Position numbers and translations under genes: made by a program
In this document: in pieces, positions 1 through 8,484 of the stretch
Layout: each line of letters begins with the position of its first letter
Position numbering within the stretch: position 1 is the stretch's first letter
From: Actinomycetota bacterium
GTDB taxonomy: Bacteria > Actinomycetota > Actinomycetes > Nanopelagicales > Nanopelagicaceae
Assembly: GCA_009700025.1 (NCBI GenBank)
Contig: WLMW01000006.1
Span: 1 to 41,860 of the forward strand
DNA: 41,860 nucleotides
Direction: 5' to 3'
The notes under the pieces: model-generated
The model's database searches: none
What the model was told of the DNA's origin: nothing
The model's input: the letters and a program-made list of their open reading frames with translations, nothing else

Positions 1-1428
1 CTCATCACTGCAATCTCCTTTCTTTTGGCCACTCGATTATGGTGGGAAGGCCCAGCGTATGTAATTGCGGTGACGGTATTTTTGGGGCAGCTAGTCATTG
101 GCTGGAGCAATGATATTTATGATTACGAAGACGATGTAAAACATAATCGAATTAATAAACCACTTGTTGCCGGCACAATTACGGTCCCGCAACTGCGAAA
201 AGCAACATTCATTCTTGTGCCTATAGCAATTATCGCAAACTTATTTGGCCCACTCGGTTTAAAAGGCGGCGGAGTTTATCTGCTTGGGGTAGCGTGCGGA
301 ATCGCGTATAACTTCTACTTTAAATTTTCTCCGCTTTCAGTTCTGCCTTATGCAGTGGCTTGCGCAGCACTTCCTGGATCAATTTTCTTAGCCACAGATC
401 GCACCCCACCTGTCTGGGTGTTGATGGTTGGTGCATTGCTCGGAGTGGCTTTTCATTTCGTCAATGTAATCAAGGATTTGGAACAGGATAGAGATAGCAA
501 TATAGGTGGCTTGCCCCAACGCTTGGGCAAAAGACCCTCAATAATCATCGCCCTTATTCTTTTTCTTTTGGCTGTATTAATAGCCATCAATAGTCCCGTG
601 AGTAAAGATTTAAGTTCAATTGAATTTGCAACGAGTTCGTCTTTTATTGCTGGGGGAGACAGACCCGTATTTGTTACTTTGCCAACTGGCTATTCTTCAA
701 AGTTACCCGCACCGTTATTGATTGATCTGCATGGGTATATGAGTACTAGTTTGAATCATCAAAAGTTCGCCCGAATGGATTTTGCTGCACATTCACGTGG
801 AGTTATCTATGCCGCACCAGATGGTTTACCTGATTCTCAGGGCTACCAGTTTTGGAATGCATTTAAATCCTGCTGCAATTTCTACAATAATCAAGTAGAT
901 GACGCTGCCTATATTCAATCAATAATCGATGAGATAAAAGGCAGAGTTGCCGTTGATGACAAACGAGTTTTTGTCTTTGGTCATTCAAATGGGCATTTTA
1001 TGACATATAAGTTTGCATGTACTCACTCCCAAACGGTCGCAGCTATAGCTGGCCTTGCAGGAGCCATGGATATTGATCCTCAAGCGTGTCCGGCAAACTC
1101 ACCGGTCAGCGTCCTACATATTCATGGAACAAGTGATGCTGTAATTAATTACAGTGGTGGGTCAATTTTAAACAACTTCTATACGAGTGCAGTTGAAAGT
1201 ACACAACGCTGGGCAGAAATAGACAAGTGTTCTAATACTGAAAAATCGGGTGCAGCTTTTAATTTAGTGGCAAATCTGGAAGGCCCAGAGACAACGCCAA
1301 CTGAATATTCATGCCCCACTGCAGCTGTAGAACTATGGACTATCAATGGCGGGGCACATGGCCCGGTATTTGAATCTGATTTCAGTCTGAAAGTGATGGA
1401 TTGGTTATTGGCCCACCCTAAGAATTAA
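1..1428 (+). CDS. UbiA-type prenyltransferase fused to PHB depolymerase/LpqC-like esterase (5' end cut by window)
   Basis: The frame is open to the first base, so the start lies outside the window; numbering here counts from the TTG at 25. Residues 1-190 look like a UbiA-family membrane prenyltransferase: several hydrophobic helices, the aspartate motif ND-x-x-D (residues 29-33) with further Asp/Glu, and a second acidic motif DLEQD (151-155) followed by GLPQRLGKR. Residues ~205-467 look like a secreted alpha/beta-hydrolase of the polyhydroxybutyrate depolymerase/LpqC type: LHGY oxyanion region (235-238), GHSNG nucleophile elbow with Ser321, Asp371 (HGTSD) and His445 (GGAHG). The UbiA part stops after the helix at 171-190, shorter than family members, which continue for roughly two more helices. 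An in-frame TTG at 523 would give a peptide resembling a signal sequence, so the esterase might also be made alone. The fusion is seen directly; its function is inferred. Confidence 0.75.
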   Translation, partial: LITAISFLLATRLWWEGPAYVIAVTVFLGQLVIGWSNDIYDYEDDVKHNRINKPLVAGTITVPQLRKATFILVPIAIIANLFGPLGLKGGGVYLLGVACGIAYNFYFKFSPLSVLPYAVACAALPGSIFLATDRTPPVWVLMVGALLGVAFHFVNVIKDLEQDRDSNIGGLPQRLGKRPSIIIALILFLLAVLIAINSPVSKDLSSIEFATSSSFIAGGDRPVFVTLPTGYSSKLPAPLLIDLHGYMSTSLNHQKFARMDFAAHSRGVIYAAPDGLPDSQGYQFWNAFKSCCNFYNNQVDDAAYIQSIIDEIKGRVAVDDKRVFVFGHSNGHFMTYKFACTHSQTVAAIAGLAGAMDIDPQACPANSPVSVLHIHGTSDAVINYSGGSILNNFYTSAVESTQRWAEIDKCSNTEKSGAAFNLVANLEGPETTPTEYSCPTAAVELWTINGGAHGPVFESDFSLKVMDWLLAHPKN

Positions 1429-2287
1429 CGGTTAAATCAATCTCAAAAATTTCGGCACCATGAGTTACACGCACAACGGTTGTACCTGCCGTTAGGGTTT
1501 TAATTGCAGGATTAGTTGTATAACTTCCCTGATCACCACCGGCAATAAATTGTGCAATTGTTGAATCTGTAACGACTGCACTCCACTGCTCAGGATCGGT
1601 GACGTTGAAGACAATATTGTCGCCAACACTGACAGATATTTGTGACGTAGATGCGGGGTCGATAAATATTGGTGGCAAAGCCTGTAAAGTCTTACCACTC
1701 GCGGAAACAGTTTTGAGCGACTTTGCAACCGATAGTAATTGAGCATAAGTGATACCACCGATAGCCTGAACTTGAATTTCGGTGCGCTTTAAATTCTTAC
1801 CCGCTTTATTGGTAAACATAAAATATCCGCCAACCCTTGCAATATCGGCAGTAGAACACTTTTTGTAGTTCGTTTTATTTCTTGAGTCGCAATATGCATA
1901 GAGTTTTGCTTTGACCCCGTTGATAGTCACGGTTTTTAAGTATTTCGATAGTCCAGGGTCTGAGCATTTGACCCCAGCCATTGTCTCCATGATTTCGAAG
2001 TATCGTTTGGTGCCGCCGTATTTCACATATATCCACTGTTCAGCGCCAACGCCGCAGGGCAGTAGTTGAAACTTGCTAGCAGATAGGCCTACGGTGTAGC
2101 TGGGTTTGTAAACGGTAAATGTCAGGCCAGTTTGTGCGTCCGAATATTTGTCTCCTGACCCCATTGCGGCTGCAGATAGAGGCGCCAGCAGAAGGGCAGT
2201 CAGAGCCAATGCGCATACTCTTTTCATTTCATAATTATATGGAGGCAGGAGAACCGCAGTTGCCCTGGCCCTCACGGCATTGAGCAT
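1418..2287 (-). CDS. Secreted protein of unknown function with C-terminal Ig-like region
   Basis: I do not recognise the family. An N-terminal signal peptide is clear (MKRVCALALTALLLAPLSAA), so the product is exported. The C-terminal ~85 residues (from about PPIFIDPAS) have the beta-rich, GD/T-rich pattern of bacterial Ig-like domains, ending in VRVTHGAEIFEIDLTV. The middle holds several Cys (PCGVG, KCSD, YCDS, KCST) that could form disulfides outside the cell. Start choice: the ATG at 2287 has a good ribosome site (AGGTGAG, 5 nt spacing) but puts 20 residues before the signal peptide. The ATG at 2227 begins exactly at the signal peptide but lacks a ribosome site, so it could be the true start if leaderless. 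Its end overlaps the end of the convergent fusion gene by 11 nt. Confidence 0.6.
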   Translation of the reverse strand: MLNAVRARATAVLLPPYNYEMKRVCALALTALLLAPLSAAAMGSGDKYSDAQTGLTFTVYKPSYTVGLSASKFQLLPCGVGAEQWIYVKYGGTKRYFEIMETMAGVKCSDPGLSKYLKTVTINGVKAKLYAYCDSRNKTNYKKCSTADIARVGGYFMFTNKAGKNLKRTEIQVQAIGGITYAQLLSVAKSLKTVSASGKTLQALPPIFIDPASTSQISVSVGDNIVFNVTDPEQWSAVVTDSTIAQFIAGGDQGSYTTNPAIKTLTAGTTVVRVTHGAEIFEIDLTVNS

Positions 2288-2329
2288 GGTCTCACCTGGA
2301 GAAACCCCTAGAAAAACGCCGTCGTACCC

Positions 2330-2356
2330 TTGACAGTGAGCCTAGACAAGTAGATT
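2330..2356 (+). promoter_or_regulatory. Promoter of sugar system 1 transporter operon
   Basis: A consensus -35 TTGACA (2330-2335) is followed after 15 nt by TAGATT (2351-2356). The LacI-type operator lies just downstream, fitting repression of this promoter. Spacing is a little short, so the exact -10 is uncertain. Confidence 0.5.
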
Positions 2357-2365
2357 CTTTCACTA

Positions 2366-2381
2366 CTGGAAACCTTTCCAG
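2366..2381. promoter_or_regulatory. LacI-family operator, CTGGAAACCTTTCCAG
   Basis: Inverted repeat with 7-nt arms CTGGAAA / TTTCCAG around CC. It differs from the site at 10431-10446 (CTAGAAACGTTTCCAG) at two positions. The second site lies between the LacI gene and the dehydratase gene, so the same regulator probably controls both operons. The operator sits between the promoter and the binding-protein start at 2428. Confidence 0.75.
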
Positions 2382-2427
2382 TTTAGAGCCAAAATCGGTG
2401 CGGCTCAGAGGCCAAAGAAGGGTTCAT

Positions 2428-3765
2428 ATGAAAATTCGAGGTAAAGCATTTGCCGTCGGCTGCGCAGCCGCGGTGCTCTTAACTTCACTTAGCTTCACGG
2501 GTGCTTCAGCAACTGTTGGATCTAAAAAAGCATTTCCCACTAAACCAGTCACTTTGACTATGTGGTGGTGGGGCGATCAGGAAGCTCCTGGTGCAAAACT
2601 GTGGGTTGATGACACAGTTAAGGCATATAAAAAGAAGCGTCCCAACGTAACTATTAAAACTGTATTACAAACGACTGATGGATTAGTGCCTGCATTTGCC
2701 GCCGCCGCTGCAGCAAAGAGCGGTCCAGATCTACAGTACTTCTGGGGTGGAATTTATGCCCAGCAACCTGGATGGGATGGACAAATTGCACCAGTCTCAG
2801 ATTACATTCCCGCTGCAGAGTTGAAGCATTACATCAATGCATCAACCGAGCTATCTTTCAAAGGAAAAATTTGGACAGCACCTTGGTATGTAAATCCATC
2901 TTTCCCAGTTCTTGCACGCACAGATGTATTAAGTAAGTACAACTTGGAAGTTCCAATGACCTGGAAAGACCTACTCAATGTTTGTGACGTTCTAAGCGCT
3001 GAAGGTGTACCTGCATTAGCTGGTGGTGTTAAGGATGGTTGGTTCGGTGGTTGGTTGTACTCAATTATCGGTGGACAATCAGTGTCATCAAGCAAGGACG
3101 TGGTAGCCGCAGTGGTGGGTACCCAAAAATTCACTGATGCAAAACATGCTGATTGGTGGACTCGCCTTCAGGAGACTCAAGAACACAAGTGTTGGAACTC
3201 TGATATCAACTCACTTGAGCTTTATCAAGCACAACAATTATGGAAAGACGGAAAGGCAGCTATGACTGTCGTAGCCGGTCCAGATGCGCCAAACTTTGCA
3301 AACTCAGTAGGCGCCTCAAAGGTTGTTGTTATGGCTATGCCAAAGTGGAGTAATGGAAAGTTTGCAGGAAAGATGGGCAGTACTTCACAGACTATCGGCA
3401 TTACACAATGGAGCAAGAATAAAGAGGTCGCAGCTGACTTCTTGATGTTCTCCCATGAAAAGGCACAACTCAACAACTGGTTCAAGCGCACAGGATCTAT
3501 GCCAGCTGATGATCGCTTTGATTTAAATTCAGTTAAAGATCCAGTCAAGAAGGCGTTGTTCCAAAGCGCACTTCCTGGTGCGCCTTACCTAGAGAACTTC
3601 ATTCCTGCTCAGCTAGATACTGATGCAGTATTTACAAATGTGCAGTTAGTTCTCGCTGGTACGAAGACTGGAAAGGCCGCAGCTGCAGATATGCAAGCTG
3701 TTATGGAGCGCTTACGCAAGACGGATCGAAATCTTGTGAAGAACTTCACCGCTTGGAGTAAATGA
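2428..3765 (+). CDS. Sugar ABC transporter substrate-binding protein (CUT1 type)
   Basis: Extracellular solute-binding protein of family 1 (MalE/UgpB fold), 445 aa, which captures a sugar outside the cell and hands it to the permeases encoded next. The signal peptide runs to about residue 26 (LTSLSFTGASA), and the mature part starts VTLTMWWWGDQEAPG, typical of CUT1 binding proteins. No lipobox cysteine is visible, unlike most Gram-positive binding proteins. The ATG at 2428 is chosen over the GTG at 2398 because AAGAAGGG lies 5 nt upstream and the signal peptide then begins correctly. The stop overlaps the next start by 4 nt (ATGA). First gene of the operon behind the operator at 2366. Ligand unknown; the neighbouring sugar dehydrogenases suggest a monosaccharide or short oligosaccharide. 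Confidence 0.9.
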   Translation: MKIRGKAFAVGCAAAVLLTSLSFTGASATVGSKKAFPTKPVTLTMWWWGDQEAPGAKLWVDDTVKAYKKKRPNVTIKTVLQTTDGLVPAFAAAAAAKSGPDLQYFWGGIYAQQPGWDGQIAPVSDYIPAAELKHYINASTELSFKGKIWTAPWYVNPSFPVLARTDVLSKYNLEVPMTWKDLLNVCDVLSAEGVPALAGGVKDGWFGGWLYSIIGGQSVSSSKDVVAAVVGTQKFTDAKHADWWTRLQETQEHKCWNSDINSLELYQAQQLWKDGKAAMTVVAGPDAPNFANSVGASKVVVMAMPKWSNGKFAGKMGSTSQTIGITQWSKNKEVAADFLMFSHEKAQLNNWFKRTGSMPADDRFDLNSVKDPVKKALFQSALPGAPYLENFIPAQLDTDAVFTNVQLVLAGTKTGKAAAADMQAVMERLRKTDRNLVKNFTAWSK

Positions 3766-4694
3766 TCAAACCCGCACCGACGGAGTACCGTTTCACCGTC
3801 CCTAGAAACTTAGGGGCGGTGTTCGGCCGTCTGCGCACTCCAGGACCAATTCTTTGGATTCTTCCGGCAGCTTTATGCGTCACTCTTATTTTTGGCTATT
3901 CAATTGTTGACTTAGTACAGCAATCCTTTAAGTACCGAGGGGATTGGGTTGGGTTCGAAAATTTTTCACTTGTTTTAACTGATCCACTTTTCCGGATCGC
4001 AATTTTTCACAACTTTTTACTATTATTTACAGTTCCAATTCTTGCCGTAATGAGCTTTATTTGTGCTGTCTTACTTTTTGAAACCCGTAAAGGAATGAAG
4101 TTCTATCGATCTGCAGTTTTCCTTCCTTATATTCTGCCGATTCCAGTCATTGGCGTGGTTTTTGGTCAGCTCTTGCAGCTAAATGGTGCTCTTAACTCCG
4201 CACTTCGGGCTATGGGCTTTGACAGCCTAGCCCTTGATTGGCTTGGTGATCCCAAGCAAGCGTTATGGACGATGAGTGGAATCATCATTTGGAAGGAAGT
4301 CGGGTTCGGCACGATCTTGATTTTGGCACGATTGATTTCCCTCCCGCTTGAAACTCTAGAGGCGGCGCGCATTGACGGTGCTGGATTCTTCAGATTGCAT
4401 TTCCAGGTCACACTTCCACAGTTGCGGCCTGTCATTTTGTTTTATGTTATCAATGAGGCAATCGTCATGGTCTCCTGGGTCTTTAACTATGTCTACGTGA
4501 TGACTAATGGTCAAGGAGGCCCAGGAAATGCAACTGTGGTGTCAGAGCTTTACATTTATCGCAGTGCTTTCCAAAATAAAGCGCCAGAACTGGCCGCAAC
4601 TTCTGCACTACTTTTACTTTTAGCGACATCAGTTTTTATCATTGGTTTTTTTAGAATCCAAAGAAATATTAACAAGGGCGTGTTTGATGAATAA
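3762..4694 (+). CDS. Sugar ABC transporter permease, MalF type
   Basis: Inner-membrane subunit of the importer, 310 aa with about six hydrophobic segments (first near residues 28-50). The EAA loop that contacts the ATPase is at about residues 200-219 (EAARIDGAGFFRLHF...), in the usual place. The protein pairs with the MalG-type permease that follows. Translational coupling is likely: its ATG overlaps the binding-protein stop, and its own stop overlaps the next start. No ATPase gene is present in this cluster. Confidence 0.93.
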   Translation: MIKPAPTEYRFTVPRNLGAVFGRLRTPGPILWILPAALCVTLIFGYSIVDLVQQSFKYRGDWVGFENFSLVLTDPLFRIAIFHNFLLLFTVPILAVMSFICAVLLFETRKGMKFYRSAVFLPYILPIPVIGVVFGQLLQLNGALNSALRAMGFDSLALDWLGDPKQALWTMSGIIIWKEVGFGTILILARLISLPLETLEAARIDGAGFFRLHFQVTLPQLRPVILFYVINEAIVMVSWVFNYVYVMTNGQGGPGNATVVSELYIYRSAFQNKAPELAATSALLLLLATSVFIIGFFRIQRNINKGVFDE

Positions 4695-5529
4695 GAAATC
4701 TACGCCTCTCGAATTAGCAGGAGTGACTGCCCGTCAACTAATTCTCATATTGATTACAGCCATGGCTATTGTGCCCGGCTATCTGATGATTACTGGTTCT
4801 CTAAAAACACAAGAGGAATTTTTGAATTCACCTTGGTCGCTTCCTATGAATCCAAATTTCCAGGGATACTCCGCAGCATGGAATGATCAATTCCCAACTT
4901 GGTTTAGAAATAGTCTGTTAGTCACTGTGTCAGCTGTGCTATTCACAATTGTTATGGCCGCAACAGCGGCGTGGGGATTTGCTCACTGGAAATGGAGAGG
5001 CCGAGATACTGTTCTGGGTCTTCTTATCTCTCTTATGGTTGTTCCACCCGTAGTTTTGCTAATTCCACTTTTCACATTGGGTGCAAAACTTGGCTGGATA
5101 TCCACGTTTCGAATGTTGATTCTGGTCTATATCGGTCTGATGCTTCCTTTTTCCATCTATCTTTTAACTAACTTTTTTAGAGCGATTCCGGTAAGCCTGA
5201 TTGAAGCGGCAGAGATTGATGGGGCATCTGATTTCAGAACTTTTAGATCCGTAGTTCTTCCACTGTCTGGCCCACCGCTCATCACGCTAACAATTGTGAA
5301 TTTACTCTGGGCTTGGAACGAACTTTTGTTGGCTTTGGTATTTTTGCAAAGTGATGAGAAAAAGAGTCTCATGGTCGGTATTACAGGATTTCAAAGCCGC
5401 TATTCACTGTCGATTCCAACTATTATGGCGGGCATGACAATTGCAACCCTGCCCTTATTTATCACTTACATTTTTGGTCAGCGTTACTTTATAACTGGTC
5501 TAACCGCTGGCTCGGTAAAAGGGGAGTAA
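4687..5529 (+). CDS. Sugar ABC transporter permease, MalG type
   Basis: Second membrane subunit of the same importer, 280 aa. Six membrane spans are expected, and the EAA motif (EAAEIDGASDFRTFRSVVLP) lies in the C-terminal half as usual for the family; the protein ends with the typical GQRYFITGLTAGSVKG tail. The start at 4687 is preferred over 4642: it has AAGGG about 8 nt upstream, overlaps the previous stop by 8 nt, and avoids a long overlap with the upstream permease. Confidence 0.93.
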   Translation: MNKKSTPLELAGVTARQLILILITAMAIVPGYLMITGSLKTQEEFLNSPWSLPMNPNFQGYSAAWNDQFPTWFRNSLLVTVSAVLFTIVMAATAAWGFAHWKWRGRDTVLGLLISLMVVPPVVLLIPLFTLGAKLGWISTFRMLILVYIGLMLPFSIYLLTNFFRAIPVSLIEAAEIDGASDFRTFRSVVLPLSGPPLITLTIVNLLWAWNELLLALVFLQSDEKKSLMVGITGFQSRYSLSIPTIMAGMTIATLPLFITYIFGQRYFITGLTAGSVKGE

Positions 5530-5587
5530 GAATTTTGCAAAACAAACTGGTTCCACAAGAAACTCATCCATTAGAAGAGGAAACGAA

Positions 5588-6376
5588 ATGAAGAAACTTG
5601 ATCAGAAGGTAGCTATTGTCACAGGTGCTGCACAAGGAATCGGTCGTGCGATAGCAGATGAATTAGCACTTGCCGGCGCACATATTGCCGTATTTGATTT
5701 AAAGCTAGAGGCAGCACAAGCCGCTGCCGCTGAAATTTCAAAATTAGGTGTAACTGCTCGTGGATATGCAGTCGATGTATCGAAGTCAAAGGTAGTGGAT
5801 GCTGCATTCGCACAGGTTGTCTCTGATTTTGGACGTTTGGATATCTTAATTAATAATGCTGGAGTTTCATTTGTTGGCCCGCATATCAAAGATGTCACTG
5901 ATGAAGTCTGGGATATAAGTCTTGGAGTCATGCAAAGCGGAGTTTTTTACTGCATGCGTGCAGCAACTAAGTATTTGCTTCCACAACGCTCTGGAAGCGT
6001 TGTTAATATCTCCTCTATTAGAGGCTTTACCTCAAATCCTGGAAGAATCGCCTACTGTGCAACAAAAGCGGCAGTAATTATGATGACGCGTGTAGCTGCA
6101 GCTGAATGGGCACCTTACGGTGTGCGTGCCAACGCGATTGCACCAGGGGTGCAGCGAACCCCGATGTGGGATATCGATGTTGAGCTTGGTGTTGTTGATG
6201 AAGAGCGCGTTTTAAGAGTGACTCCAGCTGGACGATTGGGAGATCCTAATGAGATCGGAAAGCTTGCAGTTTTCCTCTGTTCTGATGATGCCCAATTTAT
6301 CAACGGCGACTGCATCACAATTGATGGCGCTCTCACAACGGTTCCAATTGATGGTGCGGTAACTCGGCCAGAATGA
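5588..6376 (+). CDS. SDR-family NAD(P)-dependent oxidoreductase, probable sugar dehydrogenase
   Basis: Classical short-chain dehydrogenase, 262 aa. Visible motifs: TGAAQGIG nucleotide-binding loop (12-19), NNAG (89-92), Ser142/143, and the catalytic Y156-x-x-x-K160. Asp37 after the second strand (VFD) suggests NAD(H) preference. The C-terminus has the usual GDCITIDGA ending. A strong ribosome site (GAGGAAA) precedes the ATG. It follows the transporter by 58 nt and is translationally coupled to the mutarotase-like gene. By context it probably oxidises the imported sugar to a lactone, or a later keto-acid intermediate; the sequence does not decide which. Confidence 0.9.
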   Translation: MKKLDQKVAIVTGAAQGIGRAIADELALAGAHIAVFDLKLEAAQAAAAEISKLGVTARGYAVDVSKSKVVDAAFAQVVSDFGRLDILINNAGVSFVGPHIKDVTDEVWDISLGVMQSGVFYCMRAATKYLLPQRSGSVVNISSIRGFTSNPGRIAYCATKAAVIMMTRVAAAEWAPYGVRANAIAPGVQRTPMWDIDVELGVVDEERVLRVTPAGRLGDPNEIGKLAVFLCSDDAQFINGDCITIDGALTTVPIDGAVTRPE

Positions 6377-7254
6377 CGTTTCATACTCTTGCCACCGAGA
6401 AGTTAAGCCTTTCAGTCCTGCCTGAAAACGGAGCAGCAATCACTGACGGATCTTTTCTGGGCAAGAGTTTTCTGGCTAAACCGCCATACCCATCCATAGT
6501 TCCCACACATTTGGGCACGGAGAGCGATTGGGTTGCGGCTTGGAATGGCGGCTGGCAGCCACTTCTGCCTAATGCCGGAGGCGAATATTTGCAGGGGAAA
6601 TACCCGCAAGGTTTTCATGGCAATGCATCACAAGCGATTTGGAATGTCACGGAGGCGAAACCGCATTCAATATCACTGAATTGGAGCGATGAAAACCTCC
6701 AAAGCGAACGCGGAATAAAAATATCCGATAATGAAATAAGTGTTTCATGCTCTTTAGAGAATCTAGACAATAATCCACGACCAGTAATTGTTACTGAACA
6801 TTTAGTTTTAGGATCAGAGTTTTTAAACTCCGAAATTACCTTAACACCAGTAGGCGAAGCGCAATTTAGAGAGTTAGCCTATGACGGCTCTGCAAATGGT
6901 GCAGAGTTTGCTCCGTGGGAATCCTTTGAGAAAGTAGGCTGGTCAAAGGTTGATTCCAATACGCCGGCTAGAATGGGTGTCTTCAGCAATATTTCCTGCA
7001 TTAAGGTTCAAAATGCAGAGTACGAAATTGAAATATCTTGGGATGCAACACAACTTCCATATCTTTGGATTTGGGAGGAGATGGGCCAGACAGTTGATCA
7101 CCCTTGGAACGGTAAATATTGGGCTTTAGGAATCGAGCCCTCAAACGCCGCTGATGGAGTTGGTTTAAATGGTGGTCCAGCGGTAACTTTGGAAGTAAAT
7201 GAGAAAATTGAATGGTCGGTAAAACTAAAGATCCATGAGAGAGCAGGTAAATAG
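6373..7254 (+). CDS. Aldose 1-epimerase (mutarotase)-like protein
   Basis: Protein of 293 aa with the galactose-mutarotase beta-sandwich pattern: WNGGWQPLLPNAGG near the N-terminus, WSDENLQ, a conserved EHLVLG strand, YLWIWEEMG, and GIEPSN near the C-terminus, in the places where this superfamily carries its substrate-binding residues. It probably interconverts anomers of the imported sugar so that the correct one reaches the dehydrogenase. ATGA overlap with the SDR stop shows operon coupling. It is a divergent member, so another sugar-binding role is possible. Confidence 0.7.
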   Translation: MTFHTLATEKLSLSVLPENGAAITDGSFLGKSFLAKPPYPSIVPTHLGTESDWVAAWNGGWQPLLPNAGGEYLQGKYPQGFHGNASQAIWNVTEAKPHSISLNWSDENLQSERGIKISDNEISVSCSLENLDNNPRPVIVTEHLVLGSEFLNSEITLTPVGEAQFRELAYDGSANGAEFAPWESFEKVGWSKVDSNTPARMGVFSNISCIKVQNAEYEIEISWDATQLPYLWIWEEMGQTVDHPWNGKYWALGIEPSNAADGVGLNGGPAVTLEVNEKIEWSVKLKIHERAGK

Positions 7255-7255
7255 C

Positions 7256-7741
7256 ATGGCAATTCGCGGCGCAATTCAACACACTGGGTTAACAGTGAGC
7301 AACCTAGAGAGATCAGTGGATTTTTATGTCCGCATTCTCGGCTGCACACTTATCATGGCTCAGGAAAAAACTGGTGGCTATTTGGCCGAGATAGTTGGTT
7401 ATCCCGGTGCCAGCGTGAAGATGGCGCATTTGAGTGATCCGGCCGGCCACCATGTCATTGAGTTATTTGAATACATTGTCCCAGGAGTAGTTGAAACAGA
7501 GCTTGAGCCACGGCGCATTGGCAATGCCCACTTGTGTTTTATGGTCTCTGATTTAGATGCAATTTATGACGCGATAAAAAATGAAGGAATTACTTTCATC
7601 TCTGGCCCAGTAGCAGTAGATACCGGTGCAAATGCTGGAGGAGCAGGACTTTATTTGAAGGATCCTGATGGAATTACTATGGAGTTATTTCAACCAGCAC
7701 CAGGCACAGCCGCTTACAAACTTTTGCATGGTGAGAAATGA
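7256..7741 (+). CDS. VOC-family (glyoxalase/dioxygenase superfamily) protein
   Basis: Protein of 161 aa made of two beta-alpha-beta-beta-beta modules. The four expected metal ligands are visible: His9 (QHTGL), Glu69 (HHVIEL), His92 (AHLCF) and Glu143 (TMELFQ), so a metal enzyme of the lactoylglutathione-lyase/epimerase/fosfomycin-resistance type is likely. The reaction cannot be set from sequence. In this operon an isomerase or a step on a 2-keto-3-deoxy sugar acid would fit. The ATG at 7256 is chosen because it lies behind GCAGGT and aligns with the family start. The stop overlaps the next start (ATGA). Confidence 0.85.
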   Translation: MAIRGAIQHTGLTVSNLERSVDFYVRILGCTLIMAQEKTGGYLAEIVGYPGASVKMAHLSDPAGHHVIELFEYIVPGVVETELEPRRIGNAHLCFMVSDLDAIYDAIKNEGITFISGPVAVDTGANAGGAGLYLKDPDGITMELFQPAPGTAAYKLLHGEK

Positions 7742-8481
7742 ATAACTTCACGGGACAAGTGGTCATCGTTACCGGCGGTGCAAATGGAATTGGTAGAGCA
7801 ACTGCCGAGTTATTTCTAGAACTTGGCGCTCAGGTCATCGCCTTTGATCGCGAGCAGCCAGAGAGTGATGCAGGGATTGAATATGTACTCTTAGATTTAG
7901 GGAATCTTCCTGGACTTGAAGTTGCAGTTTCAAACGTAATGAAAAAATATGGAAGAGTTGATGTACTTGTTAACGTCGCTGGTGTTTCCATCCCAAATAC
8001 AATTATTGAACTTGAAAGCGACAAATACTTTACGACTCTTGATGTAAACCTGCACGCACCGGTATTTCTCATGAAACATGTAGGCGCAATAATGGTCAAA
8101 CAATCCTATGGACGAATCGTGAACTTAACGAGCATCCATGGAAAGTTGAGTGAGCCAACCTCTACTGCATATGACGTAAGTAAAGCGGGGTTAGAAGCAG
8201 CTACCCGAACCGTGGCACTTGAGTTTGCAGAGCATGGGGTATTAGTTAATGCGGTAGCTCCAGGATTTGTATCAACACGGATGTCTATTGTGAATGGTCA
8301 GGATGAGCTTGAAAGTGATTGGTTTAAAGAGATTTACATCAAAAATAAGCGCCTGCCAATAGCGCGGCCAGCTTTTCCGATTGAAATTGCTCAAGTTATC
8401 GCTTGGTTAGCAAGCCACTCCAATACCTATATGACAGGGCAAACTCTTACCGTTGATGGTGGATTGTCGGCCAGGTTCTAG
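7738..8481 (+). CDS. SDR-family oxidoreductase, second of the operon
   Basis: Protein of 247 aa with TGGANGIG (12-19), NVAG (79-82, variant of NNAG), Ser132, and catalytic Y145-x-x-x-K149; the C-terminus TGQTLTVDGG is typical of classical SDRs. Asp37 suggests NAD(H). It is only distantly similar to the SDR at 5588, so the two probably act on different intermediates. In oxidative deoxysugar pathways one SDR oxidises the sugar and a second oxidises the 2-keto-3-deoxy acid, which would match this gene order. Confidence 0.9.
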   Translation: MNNFTGQVVIVTGGANGIGRATAELFLELGAQVIAFDREQPESDAGIEYVLLDLGNLPGLEVAVSNVMKKYGRVDVLVNVAGVSIPNTIIELESDKYFTTLDVNLHAPVFLMKHVGAIMVKQSYGRIVNLTSIHGKLSEPTSTAYDVSKAGLEAATRTVALEFAEHGVLVNAVAPGFVSTRMSIVNGQDELESDWFKEIYIKNKRLPIARPAFPIEIAQVIAWLASHSNTYMTGQTLTVDGGLSARF

Positions 8482-8484
8482 ATA

